The position numbers and the translations under genes are program-made. Positions 1-6,774 of a stretch of 26,364 nucleotides of DNA are shown piece by piece; position 1 is the stretch's first letter; every line of letters starts with the position of its first letter. Origin of the DNA: Candidatus Pacearchaeota archaeon ex4484_71 (lineage in GTDB: Archaea; Nanobdellota; Nanobdellia; Pacearchaeales; GW2011-AR1); contig NJDN01000002.1 in assembly GCA_002254395.1 (NCBI GenBank), forward strand, positions 1-26,364. The letters are read 5' to 3'. The notes under the pieces were generated by a model. The model had not been told where the DNA came from and ran no database searches. It saw only the letters and a list, made by a program, of their open reading frames with translations.

Positions 1-537
1 GAATATGATAAAATAAACGAAAAGGTAGAGATAATATCAAAAGAGAAAGAGAAAATACTAAAAGTCATATCTGAAATAGACATTCGAAAGAAAAAGACAT
101 TTGTGAAAACACTTCAAGAGTTAAATGAGATTTTCTCTAAGAATTTTTATCAACTAAGTTCAAAAGGACAGGTATCTTTGGAGTTAGAGAATAGGAAGCA
201 TCCTTTCGAAGGGGGGGTGAACATAGTTGTAAAAACGGGGCACGGCAAACGTTTCGATGTTAGATCCTTATCTGGAGGAGAACAAACCTTGGTGGCTTTA
301 TCTTTAATTTTTGCAATACAAGAGTTGAAACCTTATTGTTTCTATATTTTAGACGAAATAGATGCGGCACTTGATAAAAGAAACTCTGAGAGGCTTGGGA
401 ATCTTTTAAGAAAGTATATGCAGAAGGGACAGTATATTGTCATATCCCACAATGATGAAATAATCTCAAATGCTAGTACTCTTTTTGGAGTTTCAATGCA
501 TGAAGGAGTTAGCAAGGTAGTTAGTTTGAAAGTATAA
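1..537 (+). CDS. smc: SMC family chromosome-segregation ATPase, C-terminal part (5' end outside window)
   Basis: The reading frame is open from base 1, so the GTG at 103 is an internal codon, not a start. The 178 visible residues hold the end of the second coiled coil (Lys/Glu-rich) followed by the C-terminal head half. That half shows the ABC signature LSGGEQ and the Walker B/D-loop run FYILDEIDAALD, then the switch-region VISHNDE. This order and the extended coiled coil fit SMC rather than an ABC transporter. In the family, two heads close on ATP to drive loading and movement of DNA loops for chromosome compaction and segregation. The gene converges on the S-layer-like gene, separated by an A-rich tract. 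Whether it is canonical SMC or a relative such as Rad50 cannot be fully settled without the N-terminus, though the signature favours SMC. Confidence 0.9.
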   Translation, partial: EYDKINEKVEIISKEKEKILKVISEIDIRKKKTFVKTLQELNEIFSKNFYQLSSKGQVSLELENRKHPFEGGVNIVVKTGHGKRFDVRSLSGGEQTLVALSLIFAIQELKPYCFYILDEIDAALDKRNSERLGNLLRKYMQKGQYIVISHNDEIISNASTLFGVSMHEGVSKVVSLKV

Positions 538-563
538 TTCTAGAACTGCGTTTAGCACTTAGA

Positions 564-612
564 AAAATAAAAAATAAATAAAAAAGAAAAATAAATAAAA
601 AAATAAAAAATC
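564..612 (-). terminator. T-rich terminator tract (A-rich on plus strand)
   Basis: The gap between the convergent smc and S-layer-like genes is almost pure A with spaced T and G (units like TAAAAAA and AATA). Read on the minus strand it is a long run of T clusters directly after the TAA of the S-layer-like gene. Archaeal RNA polymerase terminates at such oligo-T tracts, so it probably ends that transcript. Confidence 0.55.
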
Positions 613-620
613 AATCAAAC

Positions 621-1832
621 TTAGTAGTAACTTTCACCGAATTCTTCAGTTTTTTCAGGTTTCCTAGCTAAAAGCACGATAAGAACTACTAACAATACCA
701 CAAAGATTATTGCCAATATTATCGCCAAGACTACTGTGGAGCTTGCAGCTCTTCCCTTTGCGTTCAAAGTGTATTCAACAGAGTCTACAAGGTTTCCGTT
801 AGAAAGAACGTTCACTGTAAAAGTGTTTGTACCTTCTTTCTTAGCTTCAGCACTTATAGTAACTGTTGTACTTGAACCCGCAGAAACAGCAACAGTTGTT
901 TTATCTGCACTAGCACTTGTGCTATCGTCAGAATCAACTGCAATTGTGTAAACTCTTACATTGTCAGTTGGGTTTACCAACAACAAAGTAAACTTCGCAT
1001 CTTGACCAATAGCAACATCTCTTTCCGTATTTGTAGCAATAACTTCATTAGCGAAGTCGTTCTTAACTACAATTTGCTTAACCTTTGTTGATTCAGTGTC
1101 GTCATTGTAAACTGTTAACTCTAAAGTGTAAATTCCTTCGTCTATGCCGAATGGAACTTCCAAACTAAGAGTTCCAGAAACTGTGTCTTCATTGTCACAG
1201 TCACTAGTACAGTCCCCAATATTCACCAAATCTCCAACCCAAACTGGACCTTGGTTTACACCAAGTTCAGGTATGCTTGCTTCTACGTAAACATCGTCAA
1301 GGTCGTTATAACCCATGTTCTTAAGAACGAAGCTTACGTCAAAGTTCTTACCTGCCTCAACAGTTGTCGGGGTTGTTACGGACTTAATTACTGCGTTGTA
1401 TGAAGGTCTTTGAACAGTAAGTTCAATAGTGTCAAGGTCTGTCTTGTGATCTTTTCCATCAATTACGATGTTAAGCTCTACAATGTCAGAAACTTCATCC
1501 TTAAGTTCATAAGGAACTTCTACTGACAAAACCTTTCTGTAAGTGTTTCCTGCTTCGATGTCGAAAGGAGCACTTATCTCACTGAACTTAACCTTTTGGC
1601 CTTCAATTTCTGCTTCAACAGTTACATCGGTGTCATCTACTAAAGAAGTGAAGTAAACTTCTACTCTAACAGTGTCTCCAGCAATAACACTAACGCTGTT
1701 TGTGTAGGCATCAACATTGTTAACCTCAACAGAGTAAGAGTTAGCAATTTCACCTGCACTTACAGTTCCCATCAAAGCAATCGCAAGAATTGCAAATGCC
1801 GCTAAAGAAACCATAACGTTTCTCGTTTTCAT
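621..1832 (-). CDS. Secreted, membrane-anchored S-layer-like / CARDB-type surface protein
   Basis: A 403-residue protein with a clear signal peptide (MKTRN followed by a hydrophobic stretch and a cleavable-looking GTVSAGE). Then come Thr/Val/Asp-rich beta repeats resembling CARDB/NEW3 immunoglobulin-like domains, a CTSDC cysteine pair near the middle, and one C-terminal membrane helix (about residues 366-388) followed by a short charged tail. This is the layout of archaeal surface or S-layer-like proteins with most of the chain outside the cell. The frame stays open upstream to an ATG at 1925, but I chose 1832. The predicted TATA box lies at 1900-1907 inside that extension, and only 1832 puts the signal peptide at the N-terminus. 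Codon choice looks more GC-rich and uniform than in neighbours, as expected for an abundant product. The exact function is unknown. Confidence 0.75.
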   Translation of the reverse strand: MKTRNVMVSLAAFAILAIALMGTVSAGEIANSYSVEVNNVDAYTNSVSVIAGDTVRVEVYFTSLVDDTDVTVEAEIEGQKVKFSEISAPFDIEAGNTYRKVLSVEVPYELKDEVSDIVELNIVIDGKDHKTDLDTIELTVQRPSYNAVIKSVTTPTTVEAGKNFDVSFVLKNMGYNDLDDVYVEASIPELGVNQGPVWVGDLVNIGDCTSDCDNEDTVSGTLSLEVPFGIDEGIYTLELTVYNDDTESTKVKQIVVKNDFANEVIATNTERDVAIGQDAKFTLLLVNPTDNVRVYTIAVDSDDSTSASADKTTVAVSAGSSTTVTISAEAKKEGTNTFTVNVLSNGNLVDSVEYTLNAKGRAASSTVVLAIILAIIFVVLLVVLIVLLARKPEKTEEFGESYY

Positions 1833-1858
1833 TTTTTGTTTTTTTCCATTTAGTTGTT

Positions 1859-1877
1859 CAGAAAACTTTGTTTTCTG
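1859..1877 (-). promoter_or_regulatory. 5' leader stem-loop of the S-layer-like mRNA
   Basis: A perfect 8-base-pair stem (CAGAAAAC/GTTTTCTG) with a 3-base loop. Its outer edge falls about 26 bases from the TATA-box centre, so the message should begin at or within the hairpin. About 26 bases separate it from the ATG at 1832. A role in transcript stability or translation is inference. Confidence 0.5.
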
Positions 1878-1899
1878 TAATAATAGAGTGTATACTGGG

Positions 1900-1907
1900 T
1901 TTATAAA
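1900..1907 (-). promoter_or_regulatory. TATA box of the S-layer-like gene
   Basis: Perfect TTTATAAA on the minus strand, 68-75 bases before the ATG at 1832. It predicts a start near 1878 and an untranslated leader of roughly 45 bases. That is long for this window, where most TTTATAAA boxes give leaderless messages. Confidence 0.6.
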
Positions 1908-1942
1908 GTTTACTCTTTTTGTCATTTTGTAGTGACTATATA

Positions 1943-2764
1943 TTAACAGGGTGTTTTGACAGGCAGTGAATTACTTTCAGAAAGAGCTTTACAAATTTTT
2001 AATCCTTCAATAGAGTCTTCTAACATTGAAGGAGATTCATTAATCACGACGACGTTTTTGTTTTTTGGGATATTTCTTAACAATTTTTTCCACTCAGAAG
2101 CAGGGGTTGGAAGATGGTTCTTTTCTCCTTTATCCCCAAATTCTATGCCTGAGAAATGTATATGGAATTCTTTGAATTCCTTAAATAAATCAAAAGTTTC
2201 TTTGAATTTATAATCCCCTCCGGACCGGGCCAAGATGTGTGCAAAGTCTATACATGCATGACACCCCGTGTCCCTAACAAGCCGTGCTATTTCTTGGGTG
2301 CTCCCAAAAACATTTATTTTCCCCATAGTCTCTGGAGCCAAGAGAGGGGTGTATTTTTCTTTCCTCCTTATTTCTTCAAGCTCGATAATTTCCTTTTTTG
2401 TGTTTTCATATGTCTCTTCCTTGCTAAATTTTCCATAAAATGCTGGATGGAATACTACATACCTTGCACCAAGAAAAGTTCCGATACGCAAGCATTCAAT
2501 TATTCTCTTTTTGCTTTTTTCAACTTTTTCAATCTCTGCAGAATTTAAGTTTATCCAGTAGGGGGCATGAATTGAAAGTTGTATTCCTAATTTTTTAGCA
2601 GTCTCGCCTATTTTTTTTGCATCATCCTCTTTTATATATACTCCATATGTAAATGAAATTTCACAAGCCCGCATTCCCAATTTCTTAAGATTTTCCAGAT
2701 TTTTTATGGCATCCTTTACAGGGCCCAGCCCTGCAGGGCCAAATTTTATCCTCTTGTTTTCCAT
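1943..2764 (-). CDS. nfo: Endonuclease IV-family (Nfo-like) AP endonuclease
   Basis: A 273-residue xylose-isomerase-like TIM barrel. It opens with the KFGPAGLGP start typical of the archaeal Nfo-like branch and shows the usual ordered metal-ligand motifs: SIHAPYWINL, VFHPAFYG, PETMGK, CIDFAHI, HIHFSGIE and a late INESP. Endonuclease IV uses a metal cluster (zinc in the studied enzymes) to cut the DNA backbone 5' to abasic sites during base-excision repair. The archaeal branch is often annotated only as endonuclease IV-related, so activity on abasic DNA is inferred from family. The ATG at 2764 follows a plausible TATA (CTTTTAAAA near 2805-2813) and leaves a short leader. It is divergent from the thioredoxin-like gene at 2895. 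The C-terminus (SLPVKTPC) looks variable. Confidence 0.8.
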   Translation of the reverse strand: MENKRIKFGPAGLGPVKDAIKNLENLKKLGMRACEISFTYGVYIKEDDAKKIGETAKKLGIQLSIHAPYWINLNSAEIEKVEKSKKRIIECLRIGTFLGARYVVFHPAFYGKFSKEETYENTKKEIIELEEIRRKEKYTPLLAPETMGKINVFGSTQEIARLVRDTGCHACIDFAHILARSGGDYKFKETFDLFKEFKEFHIHFSGIEFGDKGEKNHLPTPASEWKKLLRNIPKNKNVVVINESPSMLEDSIEGLKICKALSESNSLPVKTPC

Positions 2765-2894
2765 CTTATTCTTCCTTATTCTAAAATCTTAAAGGGGCTG
2801 TTGGTTTTAAAAGTTATGAATTTAACCCAAAATTTTTTAAGCAAAATTTTGTTTAAAGACTAAGAATGAAAGTTAAAAGAGGTTTTGAGGGAAA

Positions 2895-3227
2895 ATGAGT
2901 CCAGAGATAAATATATTGGTTTTTGTATCTTCAAATTGCCCTCATTGTCCCCCTGCAGAAAGGTTGGTGAGGGAAGTTTCTCAAGATTATGCGGACAAGG
3001 GTGTTATTTTTAAAAAAATAAGGACTAAAACCCCTGAGGGAAAGGAACTCTCTAGGAGATATAATATAATGGGAACTCCCACCACTCTTTTTATGGATGA
3101 AGAAGGTAATGAATTAAAAAGAATTGTTGGAGTGCCCTCGGAGAGTAATCTAAGAAAGAAAATAGAAACATTTTTAGGGATGAGGCAATCTTTTGTGGAT
3201 CGTATTTTTGGATCCAAGACAAAGTAA
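2895..3227 (+). CDS. Small thioredoxin/glutaredoxin-fold protein with CPHC active site
   Basis: A 110-residue single thioredoxin-fold domain. After the first beta strand (INILVFVSS) comes the redox motif CPHC followed by PPAERLV. The cis-Pro loop reads MGTPTTLF, and a GVPSESNLRKKIETFL helix closes the fold. About 15 basic residues trail behind. Members of this archaeal family act as disulfide oxidoreductases in the cytoplasm; the substrate is unknown. A GAGGG ribosome-binding site lies just before the ATG, and GTTTAAAG near 2851 could be the TATA box. The message would run into the inverted-repeat promoter region of the DUF5320 gene. Unlike the thioredoxin-fold protein at 19441-19794, this one keeps both cysteines. 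Confidence 0.75.
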   Translation: MSPEINILVFVSSNCPHCPPAERLVREVSQDYADKGVIFKKIRTKTPEGKELSRRYNIMGTPTTLFMDEEGNELKRIVGVPSESNLRKKIETFLGMRQSFVDRIFGSKTK

Positions 3228-3231
3228 ATAT

Positions 3232-3299
3232 TTTAATTATGAATATATAGTCAAAACAAAAGGTTTAAATAGTAATATGAATGTATATTCATAATTAAA
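3232..3299 (+). promoter_or_regulatory. Promoter of the DUF5320-DUF134 operon flanked by a perfect 16-bp inverted repeat
   Basis: The arms at 3232-3247 (TTTAATTATGAATATA) and 3284-3299 are exact reverse complements, 36 bases apart. Between them lies a TATA-like TTTAAATA at 3264-3271, which places the start of transcription inside the right arm. The right arm is also part of a near-palindrome, ATGAATGTATATTCAT (3277-3292). This is what a pair of operator sites around a promoter would look like. The regulator is not known; the downstream HTH protein is a candidate. Confidence 0.6.
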
Positions 3300-3329
3300 T
3301 ATGCCCTTTATAGGGCAAGGAGAATTAAA

Positions 3330-3485
3330 ATGCCGAATAGAGATGGAACAGGACCGGATGGAAAGGGACCAAGAACCGGAATGCAGAGGGGAAACTGCAA
3401 AGATGCAGAACCCGTCGCAGGCCCCAGAAGAGGGGGTTTTGGAAGAGGAAGAGGTTTTGGAAGAAGGTCTTCCTTAGAAGATTAA
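3330..3485 (+). CDS. DUF5320-like small Gly/Arg-rich protein
   Basis: A 51-residue protein starting MPNRDGTGPDGKGPRTG, the typical opening of DUF5320 proteins. It is followed by a single Cys and an RGGFGRGRGFGRR tail. The start is fixed by an AAGGAG ribosome-binding site 7 bases upstream (3317-3322). It ends 1 base before the DUF134 gene, so the two are one operon. DUF5320 proteins commonly sit beside DUF134 and NifX/NafY- or Mrp-like iron-cofactor genes in archaea and anaerobic bacteria; no such partners are in this window. The function is not established. The RGG-like tail could bind nucleic acid, but that is only a guess. Confidence 0.65.
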   Translation: MPNRDGTGPDGKGPRTGMQRGNCKDAEPVAGPRRGGFGRGRGFGRRSSLED

Positions 3486-3486
3486 G

Positions 3487-3765
3487 ATGCCAAGACCTTG
3501 TAAGAGAAGAAGAGTTAGAGGTCGACCAAACTCTTCTTATTTCAAGCCTGCAGGAGTACAGAGAGTAGAATTAGAAGAGATAGCGTTAGCTCATGATGAA
3601 TTTGAGGCAATTCGGTTGGTGGATTTTTTAGAAATGTCCCAATTAGAAGCAGGGGAGAAAATGCAAGTTTCTCAGCCTACCCTCTCAAGAATACTAAAAT
3701 CTGGTAGAAATAAAGTTGCAGACGCTATTGTAAATGGTAAGGCAATAAGAATAAATAGAGATTGA
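3487..3765 (+). CDS. DUF134 family HTH DNA-binding protein
   Basis: A 92-residue protein with the family start MPRPCKRRRVRG and the motif YFKPAGV. A sigma-70-region-4-like helix-turn-helix follows: HDEFEAIRLVDFLEMSQLEAG, then MQVSQPTLSRILKSGRNKVADA. It closes with the conserved VNGKAIRI strand. The length matches the family. It is predicted to bind DNA. Its place behind DUF5320 and behind a promoter bracketed by inverted repeats makes autoregulation plausible, but this is inference. It converges on the unknown gene at 3779 with a 13-base gap. Confidence 0.8.
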   Translation: MPRPCKRRRVRGRPNSSYFKPAGVQRVELEEIALAHDEFEAIRLVDFLEMSQLEAGEKMQVSQPTLSRILKSGRNKVADAIVNGKAIRINRD

Positions 3766-3778
3766 ATTAACCAATGAA

Positions 3779-4177
3779 TCAAAAAAGCTTTATTTTTCCA
3801 GGAAGTTTATTTCCTTCTTTTTTCTCTTTAAGATAAATTGAAACACTCCCATTAAAAGACTTCTGAACATCGGATCTTACAAGAAACACAGAGTCATCCC
3901 CTATCTTTAATTCCAGTCCGCCATTTTGCAAAATTTTCACATCTTTTTGTGAATTAAAGTAATCTTTTATCCAATCTTGGAGCGTAGAATAGTTAAAATC
4001 TAGATTTTTGTGGGGGGGTAAAAGAGATCTCTGAAATTCAATTCCAAGAACTCTATTTTCTGGAGGCCTGCTCTTAAGCAAGCCGTATTCTTCTTTCTGG
4101 TTTTTAATTCCTAGCTTCTCGAATAAATAGTCTCTTAGTCCTACTATGTAATAATCTTTCTCTTTCGGCGCGCTCAT
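3779..4177 (-). CDS. Conserved-looking hypothetical protein, 132 aa
   Basis: I do not recognise this protein. It is soluble, charged (Lys/Glu/Asp-rich) and begins MSAPKEKDYYIVGLRDYLFEKLGI. Alternating beta-like stretches (GGLELKIGDDSVFLVRSD, VSIYLKEKK) follow a helical N-terminal half. No cysteines, membrane segments or catalytic motifs stand out. A TTTATAAA box at 4219-4226 gives a leader of roughly 20 bases, and a GGAG lies about 10 bases before the ATG. It is downstream of the broken dnaG but has its own promoter, so it need not share its fate. Confidence 0.55.
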   Translation of the reverse strand: MSAPKEKDYYIVGLRDYLFEKLGIKNQKEEYGLLKSRPPENRVLGIEFQRSLLPPHKNLDFNYSTLQDWIKDYFNSQKDVKILQNGGLELKIGDDSVFLVRSDVQKSFNGSVSIYLKEKKEGNKLPGKIKLF

Positions 4178-4218
4178 CTTCTTTACTCTCCATCTTATTT
4201 TATTTATCCGAAACGTGT

Positions 4219-4226
4219 TTTATAAA
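4219..4226 (-). promoter_or_regulatory. TATA box of the 132-aa hypothetical gene
   Basis: Perfect TTTATAAA on the minus strand, 42-49 bases before the ATG at 4177. It is located between the end of the dnaG remnant and that gene. Confidence 0.55.
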
Positions 4227-4234
4227 TTTATTCT

Positions 4235-4651
4235 TTAGAAACTAAGTAGTTTTACTTTTGTATCTGTAGTTGCGAAGTTTTTTGCTACAATTACTCCTAT
4301 GCCCCTCTCTTCAGAAAGATTTAGGATGTTTTTAGTGGCGCTCCCATCAATGACTACTGCAGCTATTTTTGAACGACTCCTCTTTATTTCATTACCAAGA
4401 GACCTAACTCCCACAGTTTTTAGTTCATTTAATTCCGAATTAACTATTACTGCTTTCTTAGAACCGGTGTTCCTTTTAGCAATTTCTTTTAATTTCTTTT
4501 TAGAATCCTCATTTAAAATAAAAGAAGATTCCCGCCTTGTAGAATCTCTTAATCTTCTTGTTTTCTTTTCAGAAAAAAATTCTTCGGCAGGAACCGAGTT
4601 TTCCCCCTCTATCTCCGTCAACAAACAAGGTAATCTCTTTTGTTTTACCAA
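4235..4651 (-). pseudogene. dnaG: DnaG C-terminal remnant, out of frame with the N-terminal part
   Basis: This frame carries the C-terminal third of an archaeal DnaG. From about base 4600 it reads NSVPAEEFFSEKK, corresponding to the KxPAEQY-like stretch after the Toprim domain. A Lys/Arg-rich linker and the conserved C-terminal domain follow (KKAVIVNSELNELKTVGVRSLG, then VVIDGSATKNILNLSEERGI and a VKLLSF end). The residues encoded before about 4600 are the shadow of the upstream frame, so the ATG at 4651 is unlikely to be a real start. The two parts overlap in different frames and about 35-40 residues expected between DGDRGG and VPAEE are missing. Either the gene is broken or the assembly lost a segment here. 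Confidence 0.65.
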
Positions 4652-5267
4652 GTTCCTTTATCTCTTCAGGGAGCTTCGTTCCATTCATTCCTATGACATT
4701 CTTAACACCAGCTCTTATTAGATTCAGTACGTCTGCTCTTCCTTCAACAACAAATATCTCATTTCCGCCGAGATCTCCTGCTGCAAGTTTGTTCTTTCCA
4801 TACTCTTGAACTCCGGCAATCCTAGCAGAATCCTTTATTTTATTTGATATCTCTCTAGAATCTGAGGAGCCTTGTATTTGTCCCATCAATTTCTTCGCCC
4901 TTTCTAGGATGTAATCTCTTTTGCTTCCTCTTACATCTTCAATTTTTTCAACTTCTATTTGAGCGTCTGAAGGTCCAACTCTTTCTATGGTCTCAACAGC
5001 TGCAGCGATAAGTGTTGTTTCGGATTGATCAAGTGCAGTAGGAATTTTTATCTTACCAAATGTTCTCTTATCATGTCTATCCAATTCTACTTCTATTCTT
5101 CCTATTTTCCCTTCTTTTTGTAGGTCTCTCATCTCTAGATCTGCCCCTAGCAGTCCTTCTGTTTGACCAAAGAGTGCTCCAATCACATCTGGCTTCTCTA
5201 AAGCTCCCTCTGCAACTAAACTTGCATGAATCATGTACTTTATCGAAACTGGACTTATTTTCGCCAT
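4569..5267 (-). CDS. dnaG: Archaeal DnaG-type primase homologue, N-terminal and Toprim part (frame broken at the 3' end)
   Basis: The first 224 residues are classic archaeal DnaG: MAKISPVSIKYMIHASLVAEG, GQTEGLLGADLEMRDLQKEGKIGRIE, then the Toprim core. The Toprim Glu is E175 in VVEGRADVL and the acidic pair is D217/D219 in VDGDRGG. After GGKL the frame runs into an 8-residue nonsense tail and stops. The rest of the protein continues in another frame (see the remnant at 4235). Archaeal DnaG is a Toprim protein that can make primers in vitro and copurifies with the RNA exosome. The ATG at 5267 has a GGAG ribosome-binding site about 8 bases upstream and a perfect palindrome further up. With its last Toprim strands missing, the product would probably not be a normal DnaG. 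Confidence 0.8.
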   Translation of the reverse strand: MAKISPVSIKYMIHASLVAEGALEKPDVIGALFGQTEGLLGADLEMRDLQKEGKIGRIEVELDRHDKRTFGKIKIPTALDQSETTLIAAAVETIERVGPSDAQIEVEKIEDVRGSKRDYILERAKKLMGQIQGSSDSREISNKIKDSARIAGVQEYGKNKLAAGDLGGNEIFVVEGRADVLNLIRAGVKNVIGMNGTKLPEEIKELGKTKEITLFVDGDRGGKLGSCRRIFF

Positions 5268-5474
5268 TTTTCTTTTCTCCTATTTAATTTTGCGGAATTA
5301 TAATAATTCCAATTAGAAAAATAAAACTAGTTTACCCAATAAAATGAGCGTGATGTGTGAACATAATAATCTAGTGATATCTTTCTAATGCCTAATAAAA
5401 ATTGTTATAGTTTTTAAAACTTTTGCAAAACAATCTAAATATTTAGTAAAAAATTATAAAAAACAGAAACCTTC
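5268..5474 (-). other. Intergenic region between EF-1A and dnaG
   Basis: About 207 bases without a gene. On the minus strand it begins with T-rich runs after the EF-1A stop (around 5446-5464), which probably terminate EF-1A. It continues through unremarkable AT-rich sequence and ends with a perfect 17-base palindrome (5294-5310) and the dnaG ribosome-binding site. In many archaea rps10 follows EF-1A; no S10 coding sequence is visible here. Confidence 0.5.
5294..5310. promoter_or_regulatory. Perfect 17-bp palindrome upstream of dnaG
   Basis: GGAATTAT and ATAATTCC are exact reverse complements around one central A, 27 bases before the dnaG ATG. The position suits an operator at or near the transcription start. 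It could equally be a small hairpin in the leader. Confidence 0.4.
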
Positions 5475-6758
5475 TTACTTCTTCTTAACAATTTCTGTAC
5501 ACATACCTGCAGCAACTGTAGCACCAGCGTCCCTTACAGCGAATTTGCTCATATAAGGATTATCTTTCTGAGTCTCTATGCAAAGATTTCCTTGAGGTTT
5601 TATTCTTACCTTTGCTGTATCCCCATTCTTCAAGAAGTCAGGGTTTTCCTTTATAACTTGACCAGTTGCAGGATCTATTTGTGCAATGAGCTCAACGAAC
5701 TGGCAAGGCACTTGTGCAGTGTGGACGTGGAACACTGGGGTGTATCCTTTAGCCAACACCGTAGGGTGATTTATTACAGTTATAGTAGCAATGAACTCTT
5801 CAACAACAGGACATGGTACGCTCGCGTCACATATAACATCCCCTCTTGCAACATCTTTTTTACCAACTCCTCTTATATTAATACCTACATTCTCTCCAGC
5901 GACAGCTTCAGGTAAAGATTCGTGATGTGCTTCTATGGTTTTCACTTCTCCAGAAATTCCTTCTCCAGTTCTTCCCGGAAGAACCATTACCTTTTGTCCC
6001 ATTTTAAGCACACCTGTTTCAACCTTTCCAACAGGCACAGTTCCAATACCAGTTATGTCATAAACATCTTGAATAGGCATTCTTACGGGTAACTCTGTAG
6101 GCAATTCTGGAGCTGGGAAAGCATCAAGTTGTTCAACAATTGTTGGTCCCTTATACCAAGACATATTTTCTGATTTTTTAACTACGTTGTCTCCTTTAAG
6201 ACCCGAGCATGCTATGAATGCTGTGTTATCAGGGTTGATTCCCACACCTTTCAATAATTTTCCAACATCTTCCTTTACCTTGTTATATTTTTCTTCAGAG
6301 TATTCAACAGCATCCATCTTGTTAACAGCAACAGCAATGTTCTTTACACCCATAGTTCTCAATAGCCAAAGGTGCTCTGTTGTTTGAGGCTGTACACCTG
6401 CAGGAGCAGCAATAACCAAGAATGCAGCATCTGCCTGAGATGCACCAGTAATCATGTTTTTAACGAAATCTCTGTGTCCAGGAGCATCAATAATTGTAAC
6501 CTGATACTTTTGAGTCATAATTTTCTTATACGCCAAATCGATTGTAACTCCTCTTTCCCTCTCTTCTTTAATCTTATCCATCACATAAGCAAATTCGAAA
6601 CCTGCTTTTCCATGCTTCTCAGCCTCTGCTTTTAACTTAGCCATTTCCTGTTCTGAAACAGCTCCGGACTGAAACATCAATTGACCAACTATTGTTGACT
6701 TTCCAGCGTCAACGTGACCAACAAAAACTGTGTTCATGTTCGGTTTTTCTTTTGCCAT
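5475..6758 (-). CDS. tuf: Elongation factor 1-alpha (aEF-1A, EF-Tu homologue)
   Basis: A 427-residue translational GTPase of normal archaeal length. It brings aminoacyl-tRNA to the ribosomal A site as a GTP complex. GTP-binding motifs are complete: P-loop GHVDAGKS (residues 14-21), switch-I region RERGVTIDLAY, DAPGHRDF, NKMD and SGLKGDN. Two beta-barrel domains follow, with GIGTVPVGKVETG and HTAQVPCQF, ending in IVKKK. The ATG at 6758 lies about 23 bases after a perfect TATA box, so the message is predicted to be leaderless. That TATA box sits in the last codons of the PAP2 gene upstream. EF-1A follows EF-2 and PAP2 in the ribosomal str-like block. Confidence 0.97.
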   Translation of the reverse strand: MAKEKPNMNTVFVGHVDAGKSTIVGQLMFQSGAVSEQEMAKLKAEAEKHGKAGFEFAYVMDKIKEERERGVTIDLAYKKIMTQKYQVTIIDAPGHRDFVKNMITGASQADAAFLVIAAPAGVQPQTTEHLWLLRTMGVKNIAVAVNKMDAVEYSEEKYNKVKEDVGKLLKGVGINPDNTAFIACSGLKGDNVVKKSENMSWYKGPTIVEQLDAFPAPELPTELPVRMPIQDVYDITGIGTVPVGKVETGVLKMGQKVMVLPGRTGEGISGEVKTIEAHHESLPEAVAGENVGINIRGVGKKDVARGDVICDASVPCPVVEEFIATITVINHPTVLAKGYTPVFHVHTAQVPCQFVELIAQIDPATGQVIKENPDFLKNGDTAKVRIKPQGNLCIETQKDNPYMSKFAVRDAGATVAAGMCTEIVKKK

Positions 6759-6774
6759 GGTTAGTTAATAAAAA

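Noticed and set aside
564..612. A-rich tract as an origin or CRISPR-like repeat
   Set aside because: Units are irregular and low complexity, with no spacers or origin motifs; a terminator in a convergent gap is sufficient.
1833..1925. N-terminal extension of the S-layer-like protein to the ATG at 1925
   Set aside because: The extension covers the TATA box and the leader hairpin and would bury the signal peptide 31 residues inside the protein.
3303..3316. Small hairpin GCCCT/AGGGC as a riboswitch in the DUF5320 leader
   Set aside because: Only five base pairs with a four-base loop and too little leader for an aptamer; it may be chance.
4569..4651. Programmed ribosomal frameshifting in dnaG
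   Set aside because: A G/A-rich run is present, but a simple shift would still lack about 35-40 conserved Toprim residues. A deletion or assembly fault explains both facts better.
5592..6635. Plus-strand open frames opposite EF-1A and similar ones opposite EF-2, rpoA, rpoB and nrdJ
   Set aside because: They are antisense shadows of strongly conserved genes, with no promoter, ribosome-binding site or recognisable protein.
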